A stretch of DNA of 64,000 bases from Eubacteriaceae bacterium (GCA_902362805.1 CABIXY010000011.1:3855-67854); one strand, 5' to 3'; positions 50,302-60,019 are shown, numbered from the stretch's first letter. A program made the numbers and translations. The notes: generated by a model not told the origin, from the letters alone.

Positions 50302-51240
50302 ATGAAAGCAAAACCTTACGTCGTTGGCGTAGGCGCTGTCAATGTCGATGTCATGGGACGGAGCAAAAGACCTCTGGTATCCGAGGATTCCAATCCAGGG
50401 CAGATTAAAATTTCCATTGGCGGAGCAACCCACAACGCCAGCGAAAATGCATGCCGCCTGGGTCTTCCAGTCAAATTTATAACCGCTACAGGAGATGATT
50501 ATTTTGGCACGCTGATTCGCACAGCCTGCGAGAATGCCGGCCTGTCGACAGAGCATTTCTTTGCTTTTTCCGGACAAGTCAGTTCCACTTATCTGTCGGT
50601 CCACAATCGAGATGGTGAGATGAATATCGCAGTATCAGACATGAATGTACTGCAAAGCCTTTCACCGGCTCACCTGGAGCAAAAAGGAGAATTGCTGGCA
50701 AATGCGGCAGCGATTACCTTTGATACTGGTCTTCCACAAGAGACCATCGACTATCTCCTTCAGACCTACTGCGGTAAAACAGCCGTCTTTGCTGATCCGG
50801 TGTCTACCACCTATGCAGAAAAACTGGCTGGTCGTCTTGACGGCATCCATACGCTGAAGCCCAATCTGTTAGAAGCGGAGGTTTTATCAGGTTTGAAGAT
50901 TCGAACCTTTGACGATCTGCAGCAGGCTGCATGCCGTATCATCGACTGCGGAGTCAGACGCGTCTTCATCAGTCTGGGCAAAAACGGCGTCTATTATCAG
51001 GACCATTCGGGTATCACAAAACTTCGGCAGCCACGGCCTTTAGATCAGATTGCCAACGCGACAGGTGCGGGTGATGCGTTCCTGGGAGGGCTTCTCTATG
51101 CCTACATCCACGATCTCGATATTGACGATACCTTGACAACTGCTATGACTGTATCGACGCTAGCCATTCTCAGTGAGCAGACAATTAACCCACACATGTC
51201 TGAATCGCTGCTAAAAGCGACAATTGCAAACAATATATAA
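50302..51240 (+). CDS. psuK: Pseudouridine kinase (PfkB family)
   Basis: 312 residues. PfkB signatures: VVGVGAVNVDVMGRS, IGGATHNASENACRLGLPV, and near the C-terminus NATGAGDAFLGGLLYA, whose GAGD holds the catalytic Asp. Linked 15 bases upstream of psuG, so it phosphorylates pseudouridine to pseudouridine 5'-phosphate. The start at 50302 follows GGAGG; the longer frame from 50218 would overlap the promoter region. Confidence 0.92.
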   Translation: MKAKPYVVGVGAVNVDVMGRSKRPLVSEDSNPGQIKISIGGATHNASENACRLGLPVKFITATGDDYFGTLIRTACENAGLSTEHFFAFSGQVSSTYLSVHNRDGEMNIAVSDMNVLQSLSPAHLEQKGELLANAAAITFDTGLPQETIDYLLQTYCGKTAVFADPVSTTYAEKLAGRLDGIHTLKPNLLEAEVLSGLKIRTFDDLQQAACRIIDCGVRRVFISLGKNGVYYQDHSGITKLRQPRPLDQIANATGAGDAFLGGLLYAYIHDLDIDDTLTTAMTVSTLAILSEQTINPHMSESLLKATIANNI

Positions 51241-51255
51241 AGAGAGGTAAACAAA

Positions 51256-52167
51256 ATGAACGAATACTTAAGTATCACAGAAGAAGTAAAAGCTGCTCTG
51301 GAAGCAAAAAAACCGGTGGTAGCACTGGAGTCCACAATTCTATCCCACGGCATGCCCTACCCGGAAAATCTGGAGTTTTCACATAAAGTAGAGGAGATCA
51401 TTCGGGCAGAAGGTGCTGTCCCGGCGACTACAGCCATTATCGGCGGAAAACTCCGTGTTGGTCTCACGCCGGAGGAGCTTGAGATCATGTGCAAGGCTGA
51501 AAATGTTGCAAAAGTCAGCCGCAGAGATGTAGCGATTTGTCTGGCAACAGGTCAGACGGGCGCCACCACCGTAGCAACCACCATGATGCTGGCAGAAATG
51601 GCAGGCATCCGTTTCTTCGCTACAGGAGGCATCGGCGGCGTTCATCGCGGAGCGGAAACCACTATGGATATCTCTGCCGATCTACAGGAGCTGGCAAATA
51701 CGTCTGTCGCCGTCATCTGTGCCGGTGCTAAAAGTCTGCTGGACATCGGTCTCACGCTGGAATACTTAGAGACCATGGGCGTGCCTGTCATCGGTCTTAA
51801 GACAGATGACTTCCCTGCCTTCTACTGCAGGAAAAGCGGTTTCGGCGTAGACTACAATGCCCCTGACGAAGAAACTGTGGCAAAAGTCATGAAGGCAAAA
51901 TGGGGTCTTGGTCTGAAGGGCGGTTCTGTGATAGCGAACCCGATTCCAAAAGAATATGAACTAGACTACGATGAAATGGAAGCGGTTATCAATAAGGCTC
52001 TGAAAGCCGCTGAGGAAGAAGGCATCCACGGCAAGGCGACAACGCCATTCCTCCTCACCCACATCAAGGAATACACCGACGGCGTCTCCCTGGTCTCCAA
52101 CCTGCAGCTGGCTTACCACAATGCCAGAGAAGCAGCAAAGATTGCTGTGGCTTACAGTACACTGTAA
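51256..52167 (+). CDS. psuG: Pseudouridine-5'-phosphate glycosidase
   Basis: 303 residues. [81 protein letters not shown] and [27 protein letters not shown] are PsuG hallmarks, including the active-site lysine of the KSILD-like stretch. It splits the C-glycoside into uracil and ribose 5-phosphate. GAGAGG ribosome-binding site; convergent with the PrpR-type regulator. Confidence 0.96.
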   Translation: MNEYLSITEEVKAALEAKKPVVALESTILSHGMPYPENLEFSHKVEEIIRAEGAVPATTAIIGGKLRVGLTPEELEIMCKAENVAKVSRRDVAICLATGQTGATTVATTMMLAEMAGIRFFATGGIGGVHRGAETTMDISADLQELANTSVAVICAGAKSLLDIGLTLEYLETMGVPVIGLKTDDFPAFYCRKSGFGVDYNAPDEETVAKVMKAKWGLGLKGGSVIANPIPKEYELDYDEMEAVINKALKAAEEEGIHGKATTPFLLTHIKEYTDGVSLVSNLQLAYHNAREAAKIAVAYSTL

Positions 52168-52173
52168 CGATCC

Positions 52174-52220
52174 AAAGAAAAGCCCTGCCCTCATTGATGA
52201 GAAGCAGGGTTTCTTTTATT
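52174..52220. terminator. Bidirectional terminator between psuG and the PrpR-type regulator
   Basis: AAAGAAAAGCCCTGC pairs with GCAGGGTTTCTTT, with T runs on either strand, between the two converging stops. Confidence 0.85.
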
Positions 52221-54236
52221 TCTATACAGATTTTGCTGCCCTACCGCTGTGATTCTGGTCCCTCGTCTTCCCTTGTTGACTTCCACCAACCCCCTTGCTT
52301 CCAGATTCTTTAAGATAAAGCGAATATCCTGCTCCGCAATTTTCCATCCTTCTTCCAGCAGATATGCATGGATATTTTTTCTTCCTGCAGGTTGGTCTTC
52401 ACTGTTGAAATGATCCACAGCCCGCAATACCACTTGCTCTTTTCCATCCAGGGCAAAATCCATAGCTGGGTCGATTCCTCCAAAGCCGCGAATATTTTTG
52501 GGCACGTCCTCCAACACAATCTCATCATCAGAAAGCTGGTACATATACTCGATGCAATTATGCAGTTCTCGAATATTGCCCGGCCAGGAGTAGGCCTTGA
52601 GCACTTTGAGAATTTTGGGCGTTAAATGCTTTTCTCCCCCAAAGTCCTGCAGAAAAGCCTTGACTAGCAGCGGAATATCCTCTTTTCGTTCTCGCAGAGG
52701 AGGCAGCGGGAGCGGCAGAACATTAATTCGATAATACAGGTCTTCGCGGAACTGGCCTTCATCAACCAGCTGCAGCAAATTCTTATTTGTCGCAGCGATG
52801 ATTCGCACATCTACTTTGATTACATTCATACCGCCAATGCGCATGACTTCTCGTTCCATGAGCACTCGGAGCAACTTCGCCTGTAGTTCATATGGCATCT
52901 CACCGATTTCATCTAAAAAAATGGTCCCTTTGTCTGCCATCTCGAAGAGCCCCAGCTTGCCTCCCTTCTTCGCTCCGGTAAATGCGCCCTCTTCATATCC
53001 GAAAAGTTCAGATTCCAACAGAGAGGCAGCCAGCGCGGAGCAGTTGACAGCGATAAAGGGAAAGTCTTTCCGGCTAGAAGCATTGTGAATTGCCTGCGCA
53101 AATACTTCTTTACCCGTACCACTCTCACCCGTTATCAAAACCGTACTGACACTTTTAGCCATCTTTACAGCTACCTTTTTCAAATCCTGAATGACTTTAC
53201 TGCTGCCGAGAACGCTATCCATCGTGTATTTCGCTACATGACCTCGCGGAATCAGCTTTGATTTCAACTGATTTCGTTCGTTTTCCAATTCTAAATACTT
53301 CTGACCAAAAATGACGATACCGGCAAGCATCCCCTCATCGCTGTAGATACCATACTTGTTGATGACATATGTGATATGGCGAATGGTAACCAGTTCATTC
53401 GTCACAGTTTTTTTCTGATCTATGATATCCTGGATACGGATTTCCGGGAAAATCTCGCAAATGTTCTTGCCGAGAACCGCCTGCTTTTGCAATCCGAAGT
53501 TTCGTTCACTTGCCTCGTTATATTCTGTAATATAACCTGAGAGGTCAGTCGCGATAATACTGTCGTTGGTAAAATGCAGGATGGTCCGCAGCTGTTTTTT
53601 AACATCGTTAGTATCACTGAGCATCTGACTGATGCCGTAATCAGCATAGACGATTTCTTTCTTATAGGCATCCAATATCTGATAAAGTTTTTTGTTGGAC
53701 AGTCCCAATATCGCTCCAATATCTGCAATCGTTGAAAGGTCGATGATTCTGTCCCCAATATCAATAATTTCTTCAATAAAAGCCGGAATTCGTTCCGTTT
53801 TTCCAGCGATCACTGCGGTTTTAACTCCAGAAGTTCCTTCATCGTAAGGCGAGTAAGTGTTGTAAGGAATCAGCTTCAAGTTCTTAATTCCCAGTTCATA
53901 TAGCTTCGATACGCATTCTACAGCAATCTCGTGAAAATTGCTGACAAAGAATATTTCGCGGTCGTCGTCGATTTGTTTCAGCTTTTCAAATCCTTCCTTG
54001 GCAAAGGTCCTTCTCATGACGATTGTCTCCACCTGATGCCGGTTCAGCCGCTTCACATGCTCATAAAGAATATTAGAAGAAGTCACAATCAGATCGCCAT
54101 CAAAATTCAACTCCAGAGAATTATTTTCGATGTAATAATTTTCTATTTCCGCTAACTCTCCAAACACTTTTTTTAGATATTCGCCATAGTACTCGCTGAT
54201 CCCCTTATATAGAGCCACTACCATAATCCTCTTCAT
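52191..54236 (-). CDS. Sigma-54-dependent regulator, PrpR_N - PAS - AAA+ - HTH type
   Basis: 681 residues. The N-terminal part ([39 protein letters not shown], and [12 protein letters not shown]) resembles the PrpR N-terminal sensor; then PAS ([20 protein letters not shown]); AAA+ with [36 protein letters not shown]; the end has a winged-helix-like stretch ([20 protein letters not shown] and [12 protein letters not shown]) rather than a classical Fis helix. It is the last gene of the nitrilase-creatininase-RraA-NhaC operon but has a terminator and a TATAAT just upstream, so it may also be made independently. Start at 54236 after GGAAAGGAA. Confidence 0.88.
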   Translation of the reverse strand: MKRIMVVALYKGISEYYGEYLKKVFGELAEIENYYIENNSLELNFDGDLIVTSSNILYEHVKRLNRHQVETIVMRRTFAKEGFEKLKQIDDDREIFFVSNFHEIAVECVSKLYELGIKNLKLIPYNTYSPYDEGTSGVKTAVIAGKTERIPAFIEEIIDIGDRIIDLSTIADIGAILGLSNKKLYQILDAYKKEIVYADYGISQMLSDTNDVKKQLRTILHFTNDSIIATDLSGYITEYNEASERNFGLQKQAVLGKNICEIFPEIRIQDIIDQKKTVTNELVTIRHITYVINKYGIYSDEGMLAGIVIFGQKYLELENERNQLKSKLIPRGHVAKYTMDSVLGSSKVIQDLKKVAVKMAKSVSTVLITGESGTGKEVFAQAIHNASSRKDFPFIAVNCSALAASLLESELFGYEEGAFTGAKKGGKLGLFEMADKGTIFLDEIGEMPYELQAKLLRVLMEREVMRIGGMNVIKVDVRIIAATNKNLLQLVDEGQFREDLYYRINVLPLPLPPLRERKEDIPLLVKAFLQDFGGEKHLTPKILKVLKAYSWPGNIRELHNCIEYMYQLSDDEIVLEDVPKNIRGFGGIDPAMDFALDGKEQVVLRAVDHFNSEDQPAGRKNIHAYLLEEGWKIAEQDIRFILKNLEARGLVEVNKGRRGTRITAVGQQNLYRNKRNPASHQ

Positions 54237-54318
54237 TGTTGTTTCCTTTCCCTGCCTCTCTATGGAATCATTTTGCCATGACCATTCCTCTGAAAATACA
54301 ACCGTGGAACCATTATAC

Positions 54319-54356
54319 AACAAAAACAGCAGTCTGGGAAAGACCCGACTGCTGTT
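54319..54356 (-). terminator. Terminator between the NhaC gene and its regulator
   Basis: AACAGCAGTC pairs with GACTGCTGTT followed by TTTGTTG on the minus strand. A TATAAT hexamer follows within 10 bases and may start the regulator's own transcript. Confidence 0.75.
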
Positions 54357-54365
54357 CACATCTTT

Positions 54366-55778
54366 TTATATCACTTCTTCTCTAGCAAATTTCTTTTCCT
54401 TAAAAATCGCAATCCCTGTACAAGCATAGAAGATAGCGATCAAAGGACAGAGAATTGCCAGAAATGCATAGGGCGCATATTGCAAAACCTCCACCCCTAG
54501 AACTCCGGAAACAAAGATGCCAGTGGTTGACCACGGAATCAAAAAGGTAAAAATCGTACCGCCGTCCTCCAAGGTTCGCGAAAGAACACGTTTATCAATA
54601 CCTTGCTTCGTATAGGCTTCCTTCATCACTTGTCCCGGCAGCAGAATTGCAATGTACTGGCTTGCGGTCAATATGGTCGTAACCAGACAAGTAGCCAAGG
54701 TTGTCAGCACTAAAGATCTTGGACTTCTGATAAAGACTTCCATCTTGCAGAGAATGACAGATAACACGCCCATTCTCTGCAGAATTTCACCAAGACCCAA
54801 AGCCAGCAGTGCTAAGGAAGAAGTGCTCATCATCCCCATGATGCCTCCGCGGTTCAGCAGCCGATCCACATCTGCGTTGCCGCTCTCCAGCGAGAATCCG
54901 TTGCCTAAGGCGTTGAAAATCACCTGGTAGTCATAATGGCCCATCTGGAAAATAAAGGCTGCGACAGTTCCAGCAACTGCTCCCAGGAGCAGGGCAATCA
55001 ACGGCGGCATCTTTTTAATTGCTAAAACAATCGTCAGGAGTGGCACGATTAAGAGCAGAGGATTGATATTAAAATGGGCGCGCAGCGTATCATTGATTGC
55101 GTCTATCGCCGATGTATCCATGGCCTCGCCGCCAATTTTAATACCGATGACCGTATAGATGATGGCTGCGATAACAGTAGCTGGCACAGTTGTATAGAGC
55201 ATGGAGTTGATATGTTTAAAAATATCTGTCCCCGCCACTGCTGGTGCCAGATTCGTTGTATCTGAAAAGGGCGACATCTTATCGCCAAAAATCGCTCCAG
55301 ATACTACCATACCAGCTGTCAGTCCCGGATTAATGTGTAGTCCAAGGCCAATACCCATAAAAGCAACCCCAAGGGTAGCAATGGCCGAATACGAACTGCC
55401 TACGAAGAAGGAAATGATGCAGCAGATAAAAAAGCCTACTACTAGAAAAACCTTGGGTGACAGAACTTCCAGACCATAGTAGATGATAGTCGGTACGATG
55501 CCCGATACAATCCAGGACCCAATTACTGTTCCTACCGTCATCAGAATTAAAGCTACCAGCACTGCATTCTTACAGCCTTCAACGAAGAAGTCCTGCAGAT
55601 CTTCTTTCGTAAATCCGCTGAGTAATGCAATGATGCCCATTGCCAGGATTGCCAACAGAAAGACCACGTGGGTAGAAATCTGCAAGACGATGAACCCACC
55701 TATCAACACCAGAGCCAAGGCGATCATTGCGGCTGCCGCCATTGCCACGGAAACTTTCTTTTCTCTCGTATTTTCCAT
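54366..55778 (-). CDS. nhaC: NhaC family antiporter of the nitrilase operon
   Basis: 470 residues, about 12 helices. VSGAIFGDKMSPFSDTTNLAPA and CCIISFFVGSSYSAIATLGVAF are NhaC signatures. Probably brings in the substrate of the operon, or exchanges it for a product, using sodium or protons. The ATG at 55778 has GGGAGG at proper spacing, whereas the ATG two codons earlier is too close. Preceded by the RraA-like gene with a 15-base gap. Confidence 0.87.
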   Translation of the reverse strand: MENTREKKVSVAMAAAAMIALALVLIGGFIVLQISTHVVFLLAILAMGIIALLSGFTKEDLQDFFVEGCKNAVLVALILMTVGTVIGSWIVSGIVPTIIYYGLEVLSPKVFLVVGFFICCIISFFVGSSYSAIATLGVAFMGIGLGLHINPGLTAGMVVSGAIFGDKMSPFSDTTNLAPAVAGTDIFKHINSMLYTTVPATVIAAIIYTVIGIKIGGEAMDTSAIDAINDTLRAHFNINPLLLIVPLLTIVLAIKKMPPLIALLLGAVAGTVAAFIFQMGHYDYQVIFNALGNGFSLESGNADVDRLLNRGGIMGMMSTSSLALLALGLGEILQRMGVLSVILCKMEVFIRSPRSLVLTTLATCLVTTILTASQYIAILLPGQVMKEAYTKQGIDKRVLSRTLEDGGTIFTFLIPWSTTGIFVSGVLGVEVLQYAPYAFLAILCPLIAIFYACTGIAIFKEKKFAREEVI

Positions 55779-55793
55779 ATTCATTTCCTCCCT

Positions 55794-56477
55794 TTATTCA
55801 AGGTAATATACATCTTCCATCTTTGCAATCTTCTTCTCAAAAGACATGATTTCTGTCAAAGGCAGATTTTTGGCAAATCCTTCTTTGTCAATTTCATTAT
55901 ATCGTTCATAGGTTTCCGCTAATTCTATCAGTTTGTCGGCAAAATCAAAGGGAATGACGACGATGCCATCTTTGTTGGCTAGAATTAAATCACCAGGGCA
56001 GACCACAGCCCCGCCGCAGCAGATTGGTACGTTGACATCGCCCTTAAATCCCGAAATCTTGGTGGTCAGGTTAGACTGGCCTTTAGAAAACACCGGAAAT
56101 CCATTGGCTCTGATTTCTTCTGAGTCCGTATTGGGACCATCTACAATGACGGCCGCCAATCCGAAACGTTTTGCTGTCAGAGTTGTCATTTCACCCCAGC
56201 AGGCATGACGTTTCTCTCCCTGCATGTCGATAACCAATATATCCCCCGGCTTTGAGTAGGTCATAGCTTTATACACCATAGTAGAGTCTGTTGCCGGAAT
56301 ACGCACAGTAATTGCCGTACCCACGACATAAATGCCGCTTTCCCTATCAAGTAGTTTAATTTCATTGTTCATGAAACCGAATTCCAGAGCATGTCCCAGT
56401 TCACTGGGGCTGATTTTTTGGAATCTTTCAATCAAAGCTTCATCCAGCCGTCTCACTTTTGTGTTTATTATGTTCAT
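55794..56477 (-). CDS. RraA / HMG-aldolase-like family protein
   Basis: 227 residues. VGTAITVRIPATDSTMVYKA, GDILVIDMQGEKRHACWGEM, AAVIVDGPNTDSEEIRANGFPVFSKG and VPICCGGAVVCPGDLILANKDGIVVIP fit the RraA-like fold. In family aldolases and decarboxylases a conserved Arg-Asp follows this glycine-rich strand (typically DGxxRD); here it reads DGPNTD, with no arginine, so metal-dependent aldolase chemistry may be lost or changed. The fold may serve a different hydrolytic or regulatory role in the operon. RBS GGAGG upstream of 56477. Confidence 0.8.
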   Translation of the reverse strand: MNIINTKVRRLDEALIERFQKISPSELGHALEFGFMNNEIKLLDRESGIYVVGTAITVRIPATDSTMVYKAMTYSKPGDILVIDMQGEKRHACWGEMTTLTAKRFGLAAVIVDGPNTDSEEIRANGFPVFSKGQSNLTTKISGFKGDVNVPICCGGAVVCPGDLILANKDGIVVIPFDFADKLIELAETYERYNEIDKEGFAKNLPLTEIMSFEKKIAKMEDVYYLE

Positions 56478-56492
56478 CTCTCTGCCTCCATC

Positions 56493-57221
56493 TTACTTAT
56501 AATACTCTTCGATAAATGCAACGATCCGATTGACGCTGCGTTCTACAATCACTTTCCCCTTCTCAGCTGTTCCTTTTGTTGCGTCTCCCAGCGTACCCGT
56601 GTCAGTATACTTGTCAAACTTGATATACTGCTTAAACTCCGGAAATTTATCTTCGAAAAGTTCCGAAGTGCAAACAGCCTCTTCGTCATGAACCAGCTCT
56701 GGAGTGAGATACTTTAAAACTGAGGTGCCCGCCTCGCTTGCATGACCGTGTGCCATCATACCGCTATATTCGCATACACCTTCGCAGTAGGGCTGAATGA
56801 ATCTCCACCAATCCATAGATGCGCAGCGAATTTGGTACTGATCTTCCAGTTCCCATCCCAACTGGGTAATCATAAAGACATTGCTGACATGAGTATTCAG
56901 AAAGAAAATTTTTTTGAAACCCCATCGAATCAGGCTCAAGCAGACATCTTCCAGATAACCCTTAAAGTGTTCTGGTTTGATGACCATGGTGCCAGGGAAT
57001 TCCGGGGTCAGTAAAGACAGAGAATCGCCCATTTCAATGGTCGGCGTAATCAAAAGGTCCAGTTTATCGCCAATCATGTCGGCCACTTTCTCAGCTACGA
57101 TCGCATCACCGCCCATAGGCAGATGGGGGCCGTAGACTTCGATAGCACCTGTCGGTATGATAACCGGTTTTTCCCTGTCCAGTTCTTTAAACTGCTTCCA
57201 ACTCAGATTTCTCAGTCTCAT
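56493..57221 (-). CDS. Creatininase family amidohydrolase
   Basis: 242 residues. IIPTGAIEVYGPHLPMGGDA provides the metal ligands (E, H, D) of the creatininase family, followed by FFLNTHVSNVFM (usually NGHGGN, here NTHVSN), MAHGHASEAGTS (ligand His/Glu) and LGDATKGTAEKG. The family opens cyclic amides such as creatinine or cleaves formamide-type bonds. The altered NTHVSN motif suggests a substrate unlike creatinine. Starts at 57221 after GGAGGA, ten bases after the nitrilase stop. Confidence 0.85.
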   Translation of the reverse strand: MRLRNLSWKQFKELDREKPVIIPTGAIEVYGPHLPMGGDAIVAEKVADMIGDKLDLLITPTIEMGDSLSLLTPEFPGTMVIKPEHFKGYLEDVCLSLIRWGFKKIFFLNTHVSNVFMITQLGWELEDQYQIRCASMDWWRFIQPYCEGVCEYSGMMAHGHASEAGTSVLKYLTPELVHDEEAVCTSELFEDKFPEFKQYIKFDKYTDTGTLGDATKGTAEKGKVIVERSVNRIVAFIEEYYK

Positions 57222-57231
57222 TTTATTCCTC

Positions 57232-58026
57232 CTATTTTATATCATATAGTTCCGGCCGTCTGTTCTGATAAGTAGGTACCTGCTCTCTGACCTTTTCCTG
57301 ATAATCCATGTCCAATATGCCATACATGATCCCTTCCTGGTCAGATACCCGAGAAACAATCAAACCACAAGGGTCTGCCATGCAGCTTCTGCCGAAGAAG
57401 TGATCATTATGCTGGTTCAGAGCTACTACATAGAGCAGATTGTCGAGGGCTGCCGACTGCACCAGGATATCCCACTGATCATGGCGCGGCGTGTAGAAGG
57501 CGGAAGGTACAAACAGCACATCGATTCCCTTCAGCGCCAGCGTGCGCAGGTAATCCGGAAACCGCAGTTCATAGCAAATCGCAATACCCACTTTGCCAAA
57601 ATCAAAGTCAAAGATACCGATTTCATCGCCAGCGTCCACCGTATCGGATTCCTTTGATGAAAACGCATCAAAGAGATGGGTCTTACTGTAGTCGCCAATT
57701 AAGTTTCCCTCTCGATCAATGCAAAGACAAGTGTTCAGCAGCCTGTCCCCTTTGATCAGCGGGTAGCTTCCCGTAATGATATTTACACGATGTGTTTTAG
57801 CACACTTAGAAAACTCATAAAAGAATTCCGAATCCAGCACCTCTCCTATGCTGCTGCGGTTCTCTTTCGTGGGATTGGAATAATATAGCTCTGGCAGGCA
57901 GATTACATCAATTTTCTTGTATCTTTCAAAGCCCTCGTCAATTAGAGCCAAAGCTCGTCTCAAGTTGTCGTGTTTGTCCTCGGTCATCCCCACCTGGATA
58001 CCTATTACGCTGATTTCTCTTTTCAT
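57232..58026 (-). CDS. Carbon-nitrogen hydrolase (nitrilase superfamily), first gene of a sigma-54 operon
   Basis: 264 residues. Triad: Glu in VICLPELYYS (about 45), Lys in GDYSKTHLFDA (about 114), Cys in GIAICYELRF (about 149). Similar to carbamoylputrescine amidase/ureidopropionase-type members and a close paralogue of 48679-49470. Start at 58026 because GAGGAGGT lies six bases before; a 45-codon longer frame covers the promoter. With the creatininase-family gene it suggests stepwise ring opening and amide or carbamoyl removal from a nitrogenous compound. Confidence 0.9.
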   Translation of the reverse strand: MKREISVIGIQVGMTEDKHDNLRRALALIDEGFERYKKIDVICLPELYYSNPTKENRSSIGEVLDSEFFYEFSKCAKTHRVNIITGSYPLIKGDRLLNTCLCIDREGNLIGDYSKTHLFDAFSSKESDTVDAGDEIGIFDFDFGKVGIAICYELRFPDYLRTLALKGIDVLFVPSAFYTPRHDQWDILVQSAALDNLLYVVALNQHNDHFFGRSCMADPCGLIVSRVSDQEGIMYGILDMDYQEKVREQVPTYQNRRPELYDIK

Positions 58027-58062
58027 TTTGACCTCCTCATTTGTGAACTTGGGTATAATAAT

Positions 58063-58078
58063 AGCAATCCTCGTGCCA
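58063..58078 (-). promoter_or_regulatory. Sigma-54 promoter of the nitrilase-creatininase-RraA-NhaC operon
   Basis: TGGCACGAGGATTGCT on the minus strand is a full -24/-12 consensus, 37 bases before the nitrilase ATG. Confidence 0.92.
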
Positions 58079-58161
58079 AGATAAAAGCGATGATCAAAAA
58101 TGGCTGATTTCCAACGATAGAGATGAATATTGATTGCTGCGAGAATCAGCGTTGTACGCAT

Positions 58162-58221
58162 TTAATGGATACATTTAACGCTAATAGCTGGAATTACTGC
58201 ATTTAAATTGAATACATTTAA
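58162..58221. promoter_or_regulatory. Paired enhancer-like sites for the PrpR-type regulator
   Basis: TTAATGGATACATTTAA (58162-58178) and TTTAAATTGAATACATTTAA (58202-58221) share TGRATACATTTAA and are each nearly symmetric, about 40 bp apart and 85-140 bp above the -24 element. They probably bind the activator encoded at 52191-54236. The rest of the 58027-58331 gap holds only the promoter and a terminator. Confidence 0.6.
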
Positions 58222-58240
58222 TAAGACTAAATACAGGAAC

Positions 58241-58277
58241 AAAAAAAGAGATCGTATAAAAACACAATCTCTTTTTT
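58241..58277. terminator. Bidirectional terminator after the RocB-like gene
   Basis: AAAAAAAGAGAT pairs with ATCTCTTTTTT; the minus strand ends TCTCTTTTTTTG, isolating the sigma-54 operon from upstream transcription. Confidence 0.85.
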
Positions 58278-58331
58278 CAAATATGCTCATTTTCAGATGG
58301 TTGAGACAATCTATCGCTATCTTTACTTTTC

Positions 58332-60002
58332 TTATTCTGTCAGCAGCATTTTAATCGCCGCATCCAAAATGTGGGGCGTTCTCTCATAAAGATCCTCTTT
58401 GCAGACCCTCTCTGTCAGCTTGTGGAAGTCCTTGCCCCACGGCCCGATGTTGATGCCAGCCATGGAGATTTCTTTGATTTCCTCAAACGGAATATCGTAA
58501 TATTGCCCCAGCAGCGGCATGGAATCGGCCACAGAAGCCCTCTGCTTTTGCGGATCGTCGATATTGATATAACTCAGATCGCAGATGCCAGTATAGAAAT
58601 ACTCTTTGGTGTATTCCTGGCCGTATACCTCCTGCGCATAGGCTGACAGCTTTTCACTCATGCCGCGCGCCGCCGGTGCAATGCCATCAAAATAGATGTT
58701 TGACACGTTAGGATAGTATGGAGGCAGCAAACCGTAGACTACCCTCGGCGAGATATCCTCGATATAGTCGTAGATTTTTTCAATGAGGCAGAAATTTCCT
58801 TCTATCATATTGATTTTACCGTCTTCCATGTCTTCGAGAATTCCCTGTAAAGCCGCCTCATAATCTTTGATAAAGGCACTGCCGCCGTTTTCCTTCGCCT
58901 CTTCGTAAAGCTCCTTAAAGTTGACTGTCTTGGCAGACCATGGCAGCAGTTCTACAGACTGGCCGGTTTTCTGGCAGAATTCAGCATAATTGCGGTTCAT
59001 CCTGTCAATGACTGCGCTGAATCCCTCCTGGCAGACCTTCTTTACCCTTGACAGAAGTTCAGAAGGAGTCTGCTTCAAGGTGAGTACGCTGAAACAACCC
59101 TGTGCTGTCAGCGGCATAGACACATCATATCGATCTTTGCTGTCCTTGAGATAAAGCCAAGTCGGCGGCGGTGCCGCTTCCCCATTCACTGCGTCAGCAA
59201 AATCCATGTTGATCTCTGTACGCGTCACAATTTCCGACAGAACGGATACCGGATTCAGGCCTTCGAAGACTTTGCCTGCATGGGAAAGAAAACCCCTTAC
59301 ATATACAAAAGGCATCATCTTCCCAACCGTGCCCTCAGAAAAAACGCCTTTGCTAAAGTCTTTCCTCTGATGTGGTTCTGAATTTATCATCATGATGTAT
59401 TCTAAATCATATTTCTTTTTCAATTCTGCAAGCAACCTTGCAGCGCCCCTCATTCCCGCAGAGAGATTTTCCTCATCGGGTACACCGATGACGATGACAT
59501 TTCCATCAAAATCCGCAAGTTCGCTGTAGCTTTCCAGCAGAGCATACTGAATCGCGCCGCCCGCCTTCATATCGCAGCCGCCTCGGCAGAACAAAAATGT
59601 GTCTTCCTCCAAGTCCTTCTTCGCATCGTCAGGCAGCATATCCTGATGCTTTGCCAGCTCATTCCTGAGCTGGTCAGGGGAAAAGGCGAACGATTTAAGA
59701 GTTTTAAAATCTTCGATATCCACGATATCGTAATGATGAACGAGAGTAACCGTCTTATTTCCCTTTCCCTTTACCATAGCCCAGCATACATTTCTGTTGA
59801 GAGAATCATCCTCGAGGGGATATAAGCCCCAGAATTCATGATGGTCTCTGAAATAGGTAACTTGGTTAAAATGATTTTCGAAAAATCTTTCTACTTCTCT
59901 TTCTTTTGGTGTATTTGTAAAGCTTTGAATTTTGACATAATCATATAGTATCTCTTTAATTCTGCTGCCTAAAGCGGCAAAATCTATGTCGGTGTTTTTC
60001 AT
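58332..60002 (-). CDS. rocB: RocB-type M20 metallohydrolase
   Basis: 556 residues. M20 ligands: LVHHYDIVDIED (His, Asp), FCRGGCDMKAGGAIQYALLE (bridging Asp) and GVPDEENLSAGMRGA (Glu pair), spread over a longer frame than ordinary M20 enzymes, with an N-terminal VKIQSFTNTPKEREVERFFE. This matches RocB, an arginine-catabolism-associated hydrolase of unclear reaction. The start at 60002 gives MKNTDIDFAAL; a longer frame overlaps the upstream gene. 17 bases below the arginine-deiminase-fold gene. Confidence 0.87.
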   Translation of the reverse strand: MKNTDIDFAALGSRIKEILYDYVKIQSFTNTPKEREVERFFENHFNQVTYFRDHHEFWGLYPLEDDSLNRNVCWAMVKGKGNKTVTLVHHYDIVDIEDFKTLKSFAFSPDQLRNELAKHQDMLPDDAKKDLEEDTFLFCRGGCDMKAGGAIQYALLESYSELADFDGNVIVIGVPDEENLSAGMRGAARLLAELKKKYDLEYIMMINSEPHQRKDFSKGVFSEGTVGKMMPFVYVRGFLSHAGKVFEGLNPVSVLSEIVTRTEINMDFADAVNGEAAPPPTWLYLKDSKDRYDVSMPLTAQGCFSVLTLKQTPSELLSRVKKVCQEGFSAVIDRMNRNYAEFCQKTGQSVELLPWSAKTVNFKELYEEAKENGGSAFIKDYEAALQGILEDMEDGKINMIEGNFCLIEKIYDYIEDISPRVVYGLLPPYYPNVSNIYFDGIAPAARGMSEKLSAYAQEVYGQEYTKEYFYTGICDLSYINIDDPQKQRASVADSMPLLGQYYDIPFEEIKEISMAGINIGPWGKDFHKLTERVCKEDLYERTPHILDAAIKMLLTE

Positions 60003-60019
60003 AGCATTACCTCGTATTC

